64,000 bases of DNA from Halomonas sp. M4R1S46 (GCF_025725685.1 NZ_CP107008.1:868001-932000); one strand, 5' to 3'; positions 35,847-44,799 are shown, counted from the stretch's first letter. The notes: generated by a model from the letters alone, not told the origin. A program made the numbers and translations.

Positions 35847-36491
35847 ATGCTCCTCGACGCCCAGTTCTGGCCATTCCTGGTGGCCATCACCCTGCTCAGC
35901 ATCACGCCGGGCGTGGATACCCTGCTGGTGATCCGCAATACCGCCCGGGGCGGGCTGGGGGACGGCGTGCTGACCAGCCTGGGGATCTGCAGCGGCCTGT
36001 TCGTGCATGCCGCCGTCTCGGCACTGGGCATCTCGCTGATCCTGCTGCAGTCGGCCTGGGCCTTCGGGATGCTGAAGCTCGCCGGTGCCGGCTACCTGAT
36101 CTGGCTGGGGGTTGGCGCCCTGCGCGCGGCGCGGCGCGGCCGGGGCCTGCCGGTGGCGGCGCTCGTCGGCGAGGCCGCCCGGGGGCCCGCCTGGCGATCG
36201 CTGCGCGAGGGGCTGTTGTCCAACGTGCTCAACCCCAAGACGGGGGTCTTCTACATGGCCTTCCTGCCCCAGTTCATCGCCCCGGGGGACCCGGCGCTGG
36301 CCAAGTCGCTGTGGCTGGCCGGGATCCACTTCCTGGTCGCCAACCTGTGGCAGGTCGCCGTGGCGGTGCTGGTGGGACGCGCCGGACGCTGGCTGGCGAG
36401 CGCGGCCTTCTCCCGCTGGCTCAATGCGGTGACCGGTGGCGTCCTGGTGGCCTTCGGCGTCAAGCTGGCACTGACCCGCTCACCGGCCTGA
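35847..36491 (+). CDS. LysE-family amino-acid exporter
   Basis: 214 residues with six hydrophobic segments. The N-terminal LLSITPGVDTLLVIRNTARGG is the LysE/RhtB signature (spanning residues 15-35), and NVLNPKTGVFYMAFLPQF the second. Members export lysine, homoserine, threonine and similar amino acids; the substrate is not evident. Confidence 0.92.
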   Translation: MLLDAQFWPFLVAITLLSITPGVDTLLVIRNTARGGLGDGVLTSLGICSGLFVHAAVSALGISLILLQSAWAFGMLKLAGAGYLIWLGVGALRAARRGRGLPVAALVGEAARGPAWRSLREGLLSNVLNPKTGVFYMAFLPQFIAPGDPALAKSLWLAGIHFLVANLWQVAVAVLVGRAGRWLASAAFSRWLNAVTGGVLVAFGVKLALTRSPA

Positions 36492-36498
36492 GGCCAGT

Positions 36499-36532
36499 AG
36501 CTTGAAGATCGCCCGCTTCGCGGGCTCAAGCT
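36499..36532 (+). terminator. Compound hairpin after the lysE-type gene
   Basis: An inner stem GCCCGC/GCGGGC (36511-36525, loop TTC) is enclosed by AGCTTGA/TCAAGCT with a five-base bulge. It begins eight bases after the stop codon. No T tract, but the position suggests a transcript end. Confidence 0.5.
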
Positions 36533-36582
36533 TGAAGCTGGAAGAACCCCCTTGACCCAGGTGGTGGCGGTTTCATGCTGTT

Positions 36583-36659
36583 TTCCAGCTTCCAGCTTCC
36601 AGCTTCCAGCTTCCAGCTTCCAGCTTCCAGCTTCCAGCTTCCAGCTTCCAGCTTCCAGC
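36583..36659. repeat. Heptamer array, 11 perfect copies of TTCCAGC
   Basis: Eleven uninterrupted copies of TTCCAGC lie directly behind the slt stop codon (on its downstream side). A single, imperfect inverted copy of the pattern (AAGCTTGAAGCTGGAAGAA, 36528-36546) lies 36 bases before the array, so a stem-loop of about 18 bases can form. The interval between the convergent lysE-type and slt genes consists almost wholly of these elements. Confidence 0.95.
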
Positions 36660-38609
36660 TTAATTCCTGGCCAGCAAGGAGCCGTCGTAGCGCATGCTCT
36701 GCTCCGCCGGCGTCAGCAGGGAGATCCCCTGGGTCGCGCCGCCCTGAGCCAGGCTGGCGAAGATCACCCGGTAGGTCAGCACCGCCTGCACGTAGTGGCG
36801 CGTCTCGCGGAAGGGAATGCTCTCGACGAACAGGTCGAAGGCCTCGGGGGCTTCCTTGAGCCAGCGGTCGACCCGATGCGGGCCGGCATTGTAGGCGGCG
36901 GTGGCGGCCAGGCGATTGTCCCGGTAGCGGTCGAGCATCTCGCCGATATAGGTGCTGCCCAGGCGGATATTCACGGCCGGCTCCAGCACGCCATAGGGCC
37001 CCGGGTCGTCGAGGCCCAGCCGCCGGCTGACCGCGGCGGCGGTGGCCGGCATCAGTTGCATCAGGCCCCGGGCGCCGGCCGGGGAGAGCGCCTCGGGATT
37101 GTAGGCGCTCTCGCGGCGGGCGATCCCCATCAGCAGGTAGGGGTCGACCCCGGTGACCTCGCCCCAGCGCAGGAAGTGGTCGCGGTAGGCCTCGGGGAAG
37201 CGCCACTCCAGGGCATCCCACAGCTTCGCGGCGATGGTGGTCTGCACCAGACGCGCGTTCCAGCCTTGCCGTTGGGCATAGTCGGCCATGGCCCGAGCCT
37301 CCTCGGGGGTGGCCCGAGCCGCCGCGGTGTACCATTCGCTGGCGGCCAGCCCCGGCTCGCCAATCCGCAGCAGGGCCTCGGTGCGCCTGACCGGCGGCCA
37401 GTCGGCGATGGCGCGGCGCTGGGCCTCGTCGAAGTGGTTGCGCTCCAGGTTGAGGGCATACGGCTGGCCGAGCCGGTCGGCGGCGGCGAAGCCGTAGAAG
37501 TCGCGCTCCCCGGCGGCCCGCCGATAGGCCGCCTGGGCGGTGGCATCGTCGCCGCGCTGCTCGTGGGCGCGGGCCAGCCAGTACTGCCAGCGGGCCTCGC
37601 CGCGCGCCGCCTCGGGGAGCCGTGCGATCCAGTCGATCACGCCCGTCCAGTCGCGGTCGGTCAGCGCCACCCGGGTGCGCAGCTCGAACAGGTCGCTGTC
37701 GGCCAGCCGCGGCAGGACGCCGTCGACCCAGCCGCGGTTCTGGTCGATATCGCGGACCAGGGAATAGAAGGCCAGGTCATGCTCGATGGCCTCGCGGTAC
37801 GCCTCGTCGATGGTCAGGCTCGGCGCCACCTTGCGCCAGGCCTCCAGGGCCGCTTCGGTGTCCGCGCGGGTGAAGCCATGCATGGTGGCGGCGAACAGCG
37901 CCCCGCTGCCCCGGCACTCGGGGCCGATGCAGGCGGGCACCCGGGTGATCGCCGAGAAGTCGCCCTGCAGGCGATCCAGGGCGGCCCGGGCGCCGTCCCA
38001 GCCATCGCCGAGCAGGCCCCCGAGGTAGGTCACCATGCCCGTCTCGCCATCCTGCCAGGCCAGGGTCAGGCGCTCCCAGATGTCCTCCGGGCCGATCTCG
38101 CCCCTTGCCCGCAGGCTGGCGAAGAGGGGGTCGCAGGCATCCGGCTGGGAGTGACCGACCGCCCACAGTCGGCGGCCGCCCTCGGCGGCCACCTGGGGCG
38201 CCTCGTCCAGCAGGGCGGTATAGTAATGGCACTGGCGTACGGTGCCCGAGGGCTCGCCGTCGGCCACGGCGAGCAGGCGCCGGTAGCGGCCGGCCTCGCC
38301 ATAGGCCGAGATGGCCTGGCCGCGCATCCAGCCGGCCAGCGGCGAGTCGGCATGGCGTTCGAGGAAGGCCTCCACCTCGCCGGGCTCGGCGGCGGGCAGG
38401 CGCGCCTTGAGGCGGTGGTAGTCGACATAGCCGGCCAGGACATGGTCATCGATGGCGGCCCGGTCGATGGCCGCCCAGCGGTGTTGGCGCGCCGCCTGGA
38501 GCGCATCGCGCATGGCGCTGTCGCCGGGCTCGGCGTGGACGGCCGCTGGCAGGCAGAGCAGGGCGGCGGTCAGCAGGGGCTTCCAGGGAACAAGGGGTAA
38601 CCTTGGCAT
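36660..38609 (-). CDS. slt: Soluble lytic murein transglycosylase (Slt70 type)
   Basis: 649 residues from ATG 38609 (MPRLPLVPW), with GAGGCGAC upstream; a frame from 38660 is open but less plausible. A signal peptide of about 27 residues ends AAVHA, so the protein is periplasmic. A long alpha-superhelical U-domain is followed by the C-terminal SLT catalytic domain with GIARRESAYNPEALSPAGAR (catalytic Glu near residue 500), GLMQLMPATA and AATAAYNAGPHRVDRWL. It cleaves peptidoglycan to anhydromuropeptides. Confidence 0.95.
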   Translation of the reverse strand: MPRLPLVPWKPLLTAALLCLPAAVHAEPGDSAMRDALQAARQHRWAAIDRAAIDDHVLAGYVDYHRLKARLPAAEPGEVEAFLERHADSPLAGWMRGQAISAYGEAGRYRRLLAVADGEPSGTVRQCHYYTALLDEAPQVAAEGGRRLWAVGHSQPDACDPLFASLRARGEIGPEDIWERLTLAWQDGETGMVTYLGGLLGDGWDGARAALDRLQGDFSAITRVPACIGPECRGSGALFAATMHGFTRADTEAALEAWRKVAPSLTIDEAYREAIEHDLAFYSLVRDIDQNRGWVDGVLPRLADSDLFELRTRVALTDRDWTGVIDWIARLPEAARGEARWQYWLARAHEQRGDDATAQAAYRRAAGERDFYGFAAADRLGQPYALNLERNHFDEAQRRAIADWPPVRRTEALLRIGEPGLAASEWYTAAARATPEEARAMADYAQRQGWNARLVQTTIAAKLWDALEWRFPEAYRDHFLRWGEVTGVDPYLLMGIARRESAYNPEALSPAGARGLMQLMPATAAAVSRRLGLDDPGPYGVLEPAVNIRLGSTYIGEMLDRYRDNRLAATAAYNAGPHRVDRWLKEAPEAFDLFVESIPFRETRHYVQAVLTYRVIFASLAQGGATQGISLLTPAEQSMRYDGSLLARN

Positions 38610-38762
38610 CGTGTCGCCTCGTGGGTTGTGCTGGCGTGGTCCGGTGGACAGGGCCACCATGGTCGCCCATGGCGGGAGGCTTGAGTAGTGTCGTCGCTGG
38701 CCGACGCCCCACGACTCTCTTATCGTTTAGCGGCAATCCCCGTTGCCGGCAAGGAGAACGAG

Positions 38763-39095
38763 ATGGCTGGTTTCAATGGTCTGGCGCTGCTCCAGCGCCT
38801 CAAGCACCGCTCCCGGGCGCTGGGACAGATGCGCCGCGCCCTGCGCCTGTTCGGCCCGATGCTGGCCGACGTGGTCCGCGGCCGCTACCGGCCGGTGCCC
38901 TGGTCGGCGCTGCTGTGGATGCTCGCGGCCCTGGCCTATCTGCTCTCGCCGCTGGACCTGATTCCCGATGTCCTGCTGCTGTTGGGCCTGGCGGACGACG
39001 TGGTGGTGGTCGGCTGGCTGCTGACCCGCGTCGACCGGAGCCTGGCCGACTATCGCGTCTGGAAGGAGGGCGACGACGACGCGGCACTGCCCTGA
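38763..39095 (+). CDS. YkvA-family (DUF1232) membrane protein
   Basis: 110 residues from ATG 38763, with AAGGAG eight bases upstream. The hydrophobic core LLWMLAALAYLLSPLDLIPD is the DUF1232 signature. Function unknown. A truncated thioesterase reading frame begins at its stop codon. Confidence 0.9.
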   Translation: MAGFNGLALLQRLKHRSRALGQMRRALRLFGPMLADVVRGRYRPVPWSALLWMLAALAYLLSPLDLIPDVLLLLGLADDVVVVGWLLTRVDRSLADYRVWKEGDDDAALP

Positions 39096-39280
39096 GGCTG
39101 TCCATCGACTACCTGCGCACCGCCCGGGTGGTGCCGACCCTGGCACGCTGCGAGCTGCTGCGCGAGGGGCGGCGCCTGGCCAATGTCCGGGTGTGGGCCT
39201 GGCAGGACGACGAGGCCGCGCCGGTGGCCACGGCGCGGCTGCACTTCGTGCTCGGCGATCCGGTCGCGGGCGATGCTTGA
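39092..39280 (+). pseudogene. Remnant of a PaaI-type hotdog thioesterase (C-terminal half only)
   Basis: About 62 codons in a frame overlapping the end of the DUF1232 gene read SIDYLRTARVVPTLARCELL, then NVRVWAWQDDEA and VATARLHFVLGDP. This is the C-terminal half of a PaaI/YbgC-like acyl-CoA thioesterase domain (the SIDYLR strand onward). The N-terminal half with the catalytic residues is missing and there is no start codon or ribosome site. I infer that a deletion fused the gene's tail to the DUF1232 gene. Similarity is by eye only. Confidence 0.65.
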
Positions 39281-39303
39281 AAATCCCGCGGCGGTCCCCA
39301 TAT
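39276..39303 (+). promoter_or_regulatory. Sigma-32 heat-shock promoter of htpG
   Basis: CTTGAAA (39276-39282) and CCCCATAT (39296-39303) with 13 bases between them match the heat-shock promoter consensus essentially perfectly. The -35 box overlaps the stop codon of the thioesterase remnant. Confidence 0.85.
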
Positions 39304-39348
39304 CGACGAAAGCCACTAACCGGTGGCAACGCCACCGCCGTTTCGTCG
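39304..39348 (+). other. Structured 5' leader of htpG
   Basis: Two nested inverted repeats follow the promoter: outer CGACGAAA (39304-39311) with TTTCGTCG (39341-39348) and inner CGGTGGC/GCCACCG (39321-39337, loop AAC). The ribosome site AAGGGG at 39351 lies just outside. The role is unknown; message stabilisation or temperature-dependent folding are possible. Confidence 0.55.
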
Positions 39349-39366
39349 ACAAGGGGTCCGAGACAC

Positions 39367-41271
39367 ATGACCACTGCCACCCATGAAGAGACCCTCGGCT
39401 TCCAGACCGAGGTCAAGCAACTGCTCCACCTGATGATCCACTCCCTGTATTCCAACAGGGAGATCTTCCTGCGCGAGCTGATCTCCAATGCCGCGGACGC
39501 CTGCGACAAGCTGCGCTACCAGGCCCTGGACAACGATGCCATCTACGAGGGTGACAGCGAGCTGCGCATCGAGATCGAGCACGACGCCGAGGCCGGCACC
39601 GTCACCGTGCGCGACAACGGCATCGGCATGAGCCGCGACGAGGTGATCGAGAACCTCGGCACCATCGCCCGCAGCGGCACCGCCGAGTTCCTCAAGCAGC
39701 TCTCCGGCGAGCAGCAGAAGGATGCCCGGCTGATCGGCCAGTTCGGCGTCGGCTTCTATTCCGGCTTCATCGTCGCCGACGACATCACGGTGCGCACCCG
39801 CAAGGCGGGCGCCGACCTGGGCGAGGGCGTCGAATGGCACTCCAGGGGCGAGGGCGAGTTCACCGTGGCCGACCTCGACCGCGAGGCTCACGGCACCGAG
39901 ATCGTCCTGCACCTCAAGGAGGATGCCCGTGAGTTCGCCGACGACTTCCGCCTGCAGAGCCTGGTGCGCAAGTACTCCGACCACATCGAGGTGCCGGTGC
40001 GCATGCCGAAGGTCGAGAAGGCCCGCGACGAGGACGGCAACGAGATCGAGGGCAGCGAGACCGTCTCCTGGGAGACCGTCAACGAGGCCACCGCGCTGTG
40101 GGTGCGCCCCAAGAGCGAGCTCACCGACGACGAGTACAAGGCCTTCTACAAGCACGTGGCCCACGACTTCTCGGACCCGCTGACCTGGAGCCACAACAAG
40201 GTCGAGGGCAAGCTCGAGTACACCAGCCTGCTCTACGTGCCGGGCCGCGCCCCCTTCGACCTCTACGAGCGCGACGGCGCCCGGGGCGTGAAGCTCTACG
40301 TGCAGCGCGTCTTCATCATGGACGACGCCGAGCAGTTCCTGCCGCTCTACCTGCGCTTCATCAAGGGCGTGCTGGACACCCGTGACCTGTCGCTGAACGT
40401 CTCCCGCGAGCTGCTGCAGCAGGACCCGCAGGTCGAGAAGATCAAGTCGGCGTTGACCAAGCGCTCCCTGGACATGCTCAAGAAGCTGGCCAAGGACGGC
40501 GAGGCCTACCAGACCTTCTGGAACACCTTCGGCAGCGTGCTCAAGGAGGGGCCGGCGGAGGACTACGCCAACCGCGAGAAGGTCGCCGGCCTGCTGCGCT
40601 TCTCCAGTACCCACACCGACAGCGCCACCCAGGACCAGTCGCTGGCCGACTATGTCTCGCGCATGAAGGACGGCCAGGAGAAGATCTACTACATCGTCGC
40701 CGACGGCTTCAACGCCGCCAAGTCGAGCCCGCATCTGGAGATCTTCCGCAAGAAGGGCATCGAGGTGCTGCTGCTCCACGACCGCATCGACGAGTGGCTG
40801 ATGAGCCACCTCACCGAGTTCGAGGGCAAGGCGTTCGTCGACGTGGCCAAGGGCGACCTGGACCTCGGCGAGATCGAGGACGAGGACGAGAAGCAGGCCC
40901 AGGAGGAGACCGCCAAGGCCAAGCAGGACCTGGTCAAGCGCGTCAAGGAAGCGCTCGGCGACGAGGTCCAGGAGGTCAAGGTGACCCATCGCCTGACCGA
41001 TTCCCCGGCCTGCGTGGTGCTGCCCGAGCACGAGATGGGCTACCAGATGCGCCGCATCATGGAGGCCGCCGGCCAGCCGCTGCCGGAGGTCAAGCCGATC
41101 CTCGAGCTCAACCCCGAGCACGCCCTGGTGGCGCGCCTGGAGAGCGTCGAGGGCGACGGCTTCGGTGACCTGGCGCGGATCCTGCTCGACCAGGCGATCA
41201 TCGCCGAAGGTGGGCATCTCGACGACCCGGCCGCCTACGTGCGGCGCCTCAACGCCCTGTTGAGCGCCTGA
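39367..41271 (+). CDS. htpG: Molecular chaperone HtpG (bacterial Hsp90)
   Basis: 634 residues from ATG 39367. GHKL ATPase motifs are intact in the N-terminal domain: ELISNAADACDKLRY, DNGIGMSRDEV and GQFGVGFYSGF. The middle domain includes SLNVSRELLQQD and the C-terminal dimerisation domain follows. A dimeric cytosolic ATP-driven chaperone, here under a clear heat-shock promoter. Confidence 0.97.
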   Translation: MTTATHEETLGFQTEVKQLLHLMIHSLYSNREIFLRELISNAADACDKLRYQALDNDAIYEGDSELRIEIEHDAEAGTVTVRDNGIGMSRDEVIENLGTIARSGTAEFLKQLSGEQQKDARLIGQFGVGFYSGFIVADDITVRTRKAGADLGEGVEWHSRGEGEFTVADLDREAHGTEIVLHLKEDAREFADDFRLQSLVRKYSDHIEVPVRMPKVEKARDEDGNEIEGSETVSWETVNEATALWVRPKSELTDDEYKAFYKHVAHDFSDPLTWSHNKVEGKLEYTSLLYVPGRAPFDLYERDGARGVKLYVQRVFIMDDAEQFLPLYLRFIKGVLDTRDLSLNVSRELLQQDPQVEKIKSALTKRSLDMLKKLAKDGEAYQTFWNTFGSVLKEGPAEDYANREKVAGLLRFSSTHTDSATQDQSLADYVSRMKDGQEKIYYIVADGFNAAKSSPHLEIFRKKGIEVLLLHDRIDEWLMSHLTEFEGKAFVDVAKGDLDLGEIEDEDEKQAQEETAKAKQDLVKRVKEALGDEVQEVKVTHRLTDSPACVVLPEHEMGYQMRRIMEAAGQPLPEVKPILELNPEHALVARLESVEGDGFGDLARILLDQAIIAEGGHLDDPAAYVRRLNALLSA

Positions 41272-41661
41272 CGACCCCGCCGACGACGCCATCCACCGAT
41301 GGCGTCCCCCGCCAGCCGCCGGCCGCCCCCAGGGGCGGCCGGCGCGCGTTCAGGGTGCGTTCCAGTCGCCATGATACCGGGTCTCGCAGCGCGAGACCCG
41401 GTATTCCAGCGCATCGCCCTGCAGTCCCCCGTTGGCCAGGCCACCTGCCTCGGAGAGGGCTCCGGGAGTGGCGAATTCCGGCTGTGCCCGATCGTTCCCC
41501 TTGACGTCTACGTCAACCTGGGCGTTGTTTTTCAAGACGATAACGACGCCGTCACCGGACGCTATCACCACCGTCATATGGCTTGAGAATCCTTAGCATC
41601 TCAGGTATCACTGTCCGGCCTGGTTTATGCAAAATCTAAATACTATAGCGGGAGATCCATC
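41272..41661. other. htpG-pntA gap with three successive stem-loops
   Basis: No credible gene. Three perfect inverted repeats follow the htpG stop: GACGCCATC/GATGGCGTC (41285-41306); GCCGGCCGCCCC/GGGGCGGCCGGC (41318-41343); and a 13-bp repeat ATACCGGGTCTCG/CGAGACCCGGTAT (41374-41404, loop CAGCG). The first two probably end the htpG transcript. The rest is AT-richer than average and includes TACTATAG at 41641, a possible -10 for pntAB. Confidence 0.6.
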
Positions 41662-43233
41662 GTGAAGATTGGTGCACCCAAGGAGCGTGCATCCGGGGAG
41701 GCGCGTGTCGCGTTGACCCCGGAGAGCGCGCAGCAGATCCGGAAGCTGGGACACGAATGCCTGGTCGAGGCCGGGGCCGGTGAGGCCGCGGGCTTCGACG
41801 ACGCCGCCTACCGGGAGGCCGACGTTACCGTCATCGACGGTACCGAGGCCCTCTGGGAGGCGGCCGACGTCGTCATCAAGGTCCGCGAGCCCTCCGAGGA
41901 GGAGGCCGGCTACCTGCGCAAGGGACAGACCCTGATTTCCTTCTTCTGGCCGGCCCAGAACGAGGCGCTGCTCGAGCAGTGCCGCGACAAGGGCGCCAGC
42001 GTCATCGCCATGGACATGGTGCCGCGGATCTCGCGGGCCCAGAAGATGGATGCCCTGTCCTCCACCGCCAACATCGCCGGCTACCGGGCGGTCATCGAGG
42101 CCGGCAACCAGTTCGGGCGCTTCTTCACCGGCCAGGTCACCGCCGCCGGCAAGGTGCCGCCGGCCAAGGTGCTGATCGTCGGCGCCGGCGTGGCGGGTCT
42201 CTCCGCCATCGGCACCGCGGCCAGCCTCGGCGCCGTGGTGCGGGCCTTCGACGTGCGCCCCGAGGTGGCCGAGCAGATCGAGTCCATGGGCGCCGAGTTC
42301 CTGTTCCTCGACTTCGAGGACAGCCAGGACGGCTCCGGGAGCGGCGGCTATGCGGCGCCGTCGAGCCCCGAGTTCCGCGAGAAGCAACTGGCGCTGTTCC
42401 GCGAGCAGGCCCCGGACATCGACATCGTCATCACCACGGCGTTGATCCCCGGTCGGCCGGCGCCCAAGCTGTGGCTCGAGGACATGGTCAAGGCCATGAA
42501 GCCGGGCTCGGTGATCGTCGACCTGGCCGCCGAGAAGGGCGGCAACTGCGACCTGACGGTGCCGGACCAGCGCATCGTCACCGACAACGGCGTGATCGTG
42601 GTCGGCTACACCGACTTCCCGTCGCGCATGGCGACCCAGGCCTCGCTGCTGTATGCCACCAACATCCGGCACATGCTGACCGACCTGACGCCCGAGAAGG
42701 ATGGTGTCCTCGACTACGACATGGATGACGACGTCATCCGCGGCGCCACGGTGACCCACGAGGGCGAGATCACCTTCCCGCCGCCGCCGCCCAAGGTGCA
42801 GGCCATCGCCGCGGCCAAGCCCAAGCCCAAGGAGAAGGAGCCCACGCCGGAGGAGAAGAAGGCCGCCGAGCATGCCGCCTTCCTGGCCCAGACCAAGCGT
42901 CAGGCCACCCTGCTCGGCGTGGGCGGCGCCCTGATGCTGCTGCTCGGCCAGGTGGCGCCGGCCTCCTTCATGCAGCACTTCATCGTCTTCGCCCTGGCCT
43001 GCTTCGTCGGCTTCCAGGTGATCTGGGGCGTCAGCCACTCGCTGCATACCCCGCTGATGGCGGTGACCAACGCCATCTCCGGGATCATCGTGCTGGGGGC
43101 GGTGCTGCAGATCGGTTCGGGCAGCCTCCTGGTGGGGCTGCTGTCGGCGATCTCGGTGCTGATCGCCACCATCAATATCGTGGGCGGCTTCCAGGTGACA
43201 CGCCGGATGCTCGCCATGTTCCAGAAATCCTGA
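41662..43233 (+). CDS. pntA: NAD(P) transhydrogenase, alpha subunit (fused type)
   Basis: 523 residues from GTG 41662 with GGGAG upstream. The NAD-binding domain I (MKIGAPKERASGEARVALTP, then VLIVGAGVAGLSAIGTAASL) is followed by a Pro/Lys-rich linker and about four membrane helices from residue 415, as in E. coli PntA, where domain I and part of domain II are one chain. With PntB it uses the proton-motive force to transfer hydride from NADH to NADP+. Confidence 0.97.
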   Translation: MKIGAPKERASGEARVALTPESAQQIRKLGHECLVEAGAGEAAGFDDAAYREADVTVIDGTEALWEAADVVIKVREPSEEEAGYLRKGQTLISFFWPAQNEALLEQCRDKGASVIAMDMVPRISRAQKMDALSSTANIAGYRAVIEAGNQFGRFFTGQVTAAGKVPPAKVLIVGAGVAGLSAIGTAASLGAVVRAFDVRPEVAEQIESMGAEFLFLDFEDSQDGSGSGGYAAPSSPEFREKQLALFREQAPDIDIVITTALIPGRPAPKLWLEDMVKAMKPGSVIVDLAAEKGGNCDLTVPDQRIVTDNGVIVVGYTDFPSRMATQASLLYATNIRHMLTDLTPEKDGVLDYDMDDDVIRGATVTHEGEITFPPPPPKVQAIAAAKPKPKEKEPTPEEKKAAEHAAFLAQTKRQATLLGVGGALMLLLGQVAPASFMQHFIVFALACFVGFQVIWGVSHSLHTPLMAVTNAISGIIVLGAVLQIGSGSLLVGLLSAISVLIATINIVGGFQVTRRMLAMFQKS

Positions 43234-43250
43234 GCGGCGGAGACCAAGAG

Positions 43251-44693
43251 ATGTTGAGTCAAGGATTCGTATCTGCCGCCTCGATCGCGGCGAGTGTACT
43301 GTTCATCCTCTCACTGGGGGGGCTGAGCAACCAGGAGAAGGCCAAGCGGGCGGTGTGGTACGGCATCATCGGCATGGCCGTGGCCGTCTTCTTCACCGCC
43401 TTGGGGCCGGGCATCGGCGGCTACTGGTGGATGCTGCCGATGATGATCATCGGCGCGATCATCGGCGTCTACGTGGCCAAGAAGGTCGAGATGACCGAGA
43501 TGCCGCAGCTGGTGGCGGCGCTGCACAGCTTCGTCGGCCTGGCGGCGGTGTTCGTCGGCTTCAACGCCGACCTCGAGCGTCGCCGGGTGCTGGCCAGCCA
43601 GCTCGCCGAGCAGGGCGCCGAGGGCTTCTCCGCCTTCGCCGCCCTGGTGGCGCACAAGACCCCGGCCGAGCTGACCTTCCTGCAGATCGAGGTGGTGCTG
43701 GGCGTGTTCATCGGCGCGGTGACCTTCACCGGCTCGGTGATCGCCTTCGGCAAGCTCGCCGGCAAGGTGGACGGCAAGCCCCGTCAGCTGCCCGGCGGCC
43801 ATCTGCTCAACGCCGCCGCCGCAGGCCTGTCCGTGGTGCTGGCGATGCTCTACCTCAACGGCGCCGGCTTCTGGACCCTGTTGCTGCTGGCGGCCCTGGC
43901 GTTCTTCATCGGCTATCACCTGATCATGGGCATCGGCGGCGCCGACATGCCGGTGGTGGTGTCGATGCTCAACAGCTACTCCGGCTGGGCGGCGGCGGCC
44001 ATCGGCTTCACCCTGTCCAATGACCTGCTGATCGTCACCGGCGCCCTGGTGGGCTCCTCCGGTGCCATCCTCTCCTACATCATGTGCAAGGCGATGAACC
44101 GCAACTTCGTCAACGTGATCCTGGGGGGCTTCGGCGGCAGCCAGGGCCCGGCCGCGGAGATCGAGGGCGAGCAGGTGGCCATCGACACCAATGGGGTGGC
44201 CAGCGCGCTCAACGACGCCGACAGCGTGATCATCGTGCCGGGCTACGGCATGGCGGTGGCCCAGGCCCAGAACGCGGTCAGCGAGCTGACCCGCAAGCTG
44301 CGCAGCGCCGGCAAGAACGTGCGCTTCGGCATCCACCCGGTGGCCGGCCGCCTGCCGGGCCACATGAACGTGCTGCTCGCCGAGGCCAGGGTGCCCTACG
44401 ACATCGTGCTGGAGATGGACGAGATCAACGACGACTTCGCCGACACCGACGTGGTGATCGTCATCGGCTCCAACGACATCGTCAACCCGGCCGCCCAGGA
44501 AGATCCCAACAGCCCGATCGCCGGCATGCCGGTGCTGAAGGTCTGGGAAGCCAAGCAGGTGTTCGTCTGCAAGCGCGGCCAGGGCACCGGCTACTCGGGT
44601 ATCGAGAACCCGCTGTTCTTCAAGGAGAACACCCGGATGCTTTACGGTGATGCCCGCAACAGCATCGATGCCCTGGTGCCGATGATCGACTGA
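43251..44693 (+). CDS. pntB: NAD(P) transhydrogenase, beta subunit
   Basis: 480 residues. The N-terminal half is membrane domain II with eight or nine helices. The C-terminal domain III binds NADP (IIVPGYGMAVAQAQNAVSEL, FGIHPVAGRLPGHMNVLLAE, GSNDIVNPAA). It starts 17 bases after pntA and forms the inner-membrane proton-pumping complex with it. Confidence 0.97.
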   Translation: MLSQGFVSAASIAASVLFILSLGGLSNQEKAKRAVWYGIIGMAVAVFFTALGPGIGGYWWMLPMMIIGAIIGVYVAKKVEMTEMPQLVAALHSFVGLAAVFVGFNADLERRRVLASQLAEQGAEGFSAFAALVAHKTPAELTFLQIEVVLGVFIGAVTFTGSVIAFGKLAGKVDGKPRQLPGGHLLNAAAAGLSVVLAMLYLNGAGFWTLLLLAALAFFIGYHLIMGIGGADMPVVVSMLNSYSGWAAAAIGFTLSNDLLIVTGALVGSSGAILSYIMCKAMNRNFVNVILGGFGGSQGPAAEIEGEQVAIDTNGVASALNDADSVIIVPGYGMAVAQAQNAVSELTRKLRSAGKNVRFGIHPVAGRLPGHMNVLLAEARVPYDIVLEMDEINDDFADTDVVIVIGSNDIVNPAAQEDPNSPIAGMPVLKVWEAKQVFVCKRGQGTGYSGIENPLFFKENTRMLYGDARNSIDALVPMID

Positions 44694-44699
44694 GCGCTA

Positions 44700-44760
44700 C
44701 CGGGCCGGCCCCGCCGGCCCGGATCCCGCCACACCCAACGCCCCGAATCGGGGCGTTTTT
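44700..44760 (+). terminator. Rho-independent terminator of pntAB (tandem hairpins)
   Basis: A 10-bp hairpin CCGGGCCGGC/GCCGGCCCGG (44700-44722) is followed by ACGCCCCG, loop AAT, CGGGGCGT (44738-44756) and a run of T. The second is a textbook intrinsic terminator. Confidence 0.9.
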
Positions 44761-44799
44761 CGTTACACTCCACGAACCATTCCACTTTCCGGGGCGACC

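Noticed and set aside
36526..37335. Protein with repeated Ser-Trp-Lys-Leu-Glu-Ala-Gly units
   Set aside because: It is a translation of the heptamer array joined to an antisense-frame shadow of slt; no start or ribosome site supports it.
39193..39366. N-terminal extension of HtpG
   Set aside because: The open frame crosses the heat-shock promoter and structured leader; the ATG at 39367 gives the normal HtpG start.
41350..41577. 75-codon frame on the minus strand in the htpG-pntA gap
   Set aside because: It runs through a 13-bp inverted repeat, lacks a ribosome site, and resembles no protein family I know.
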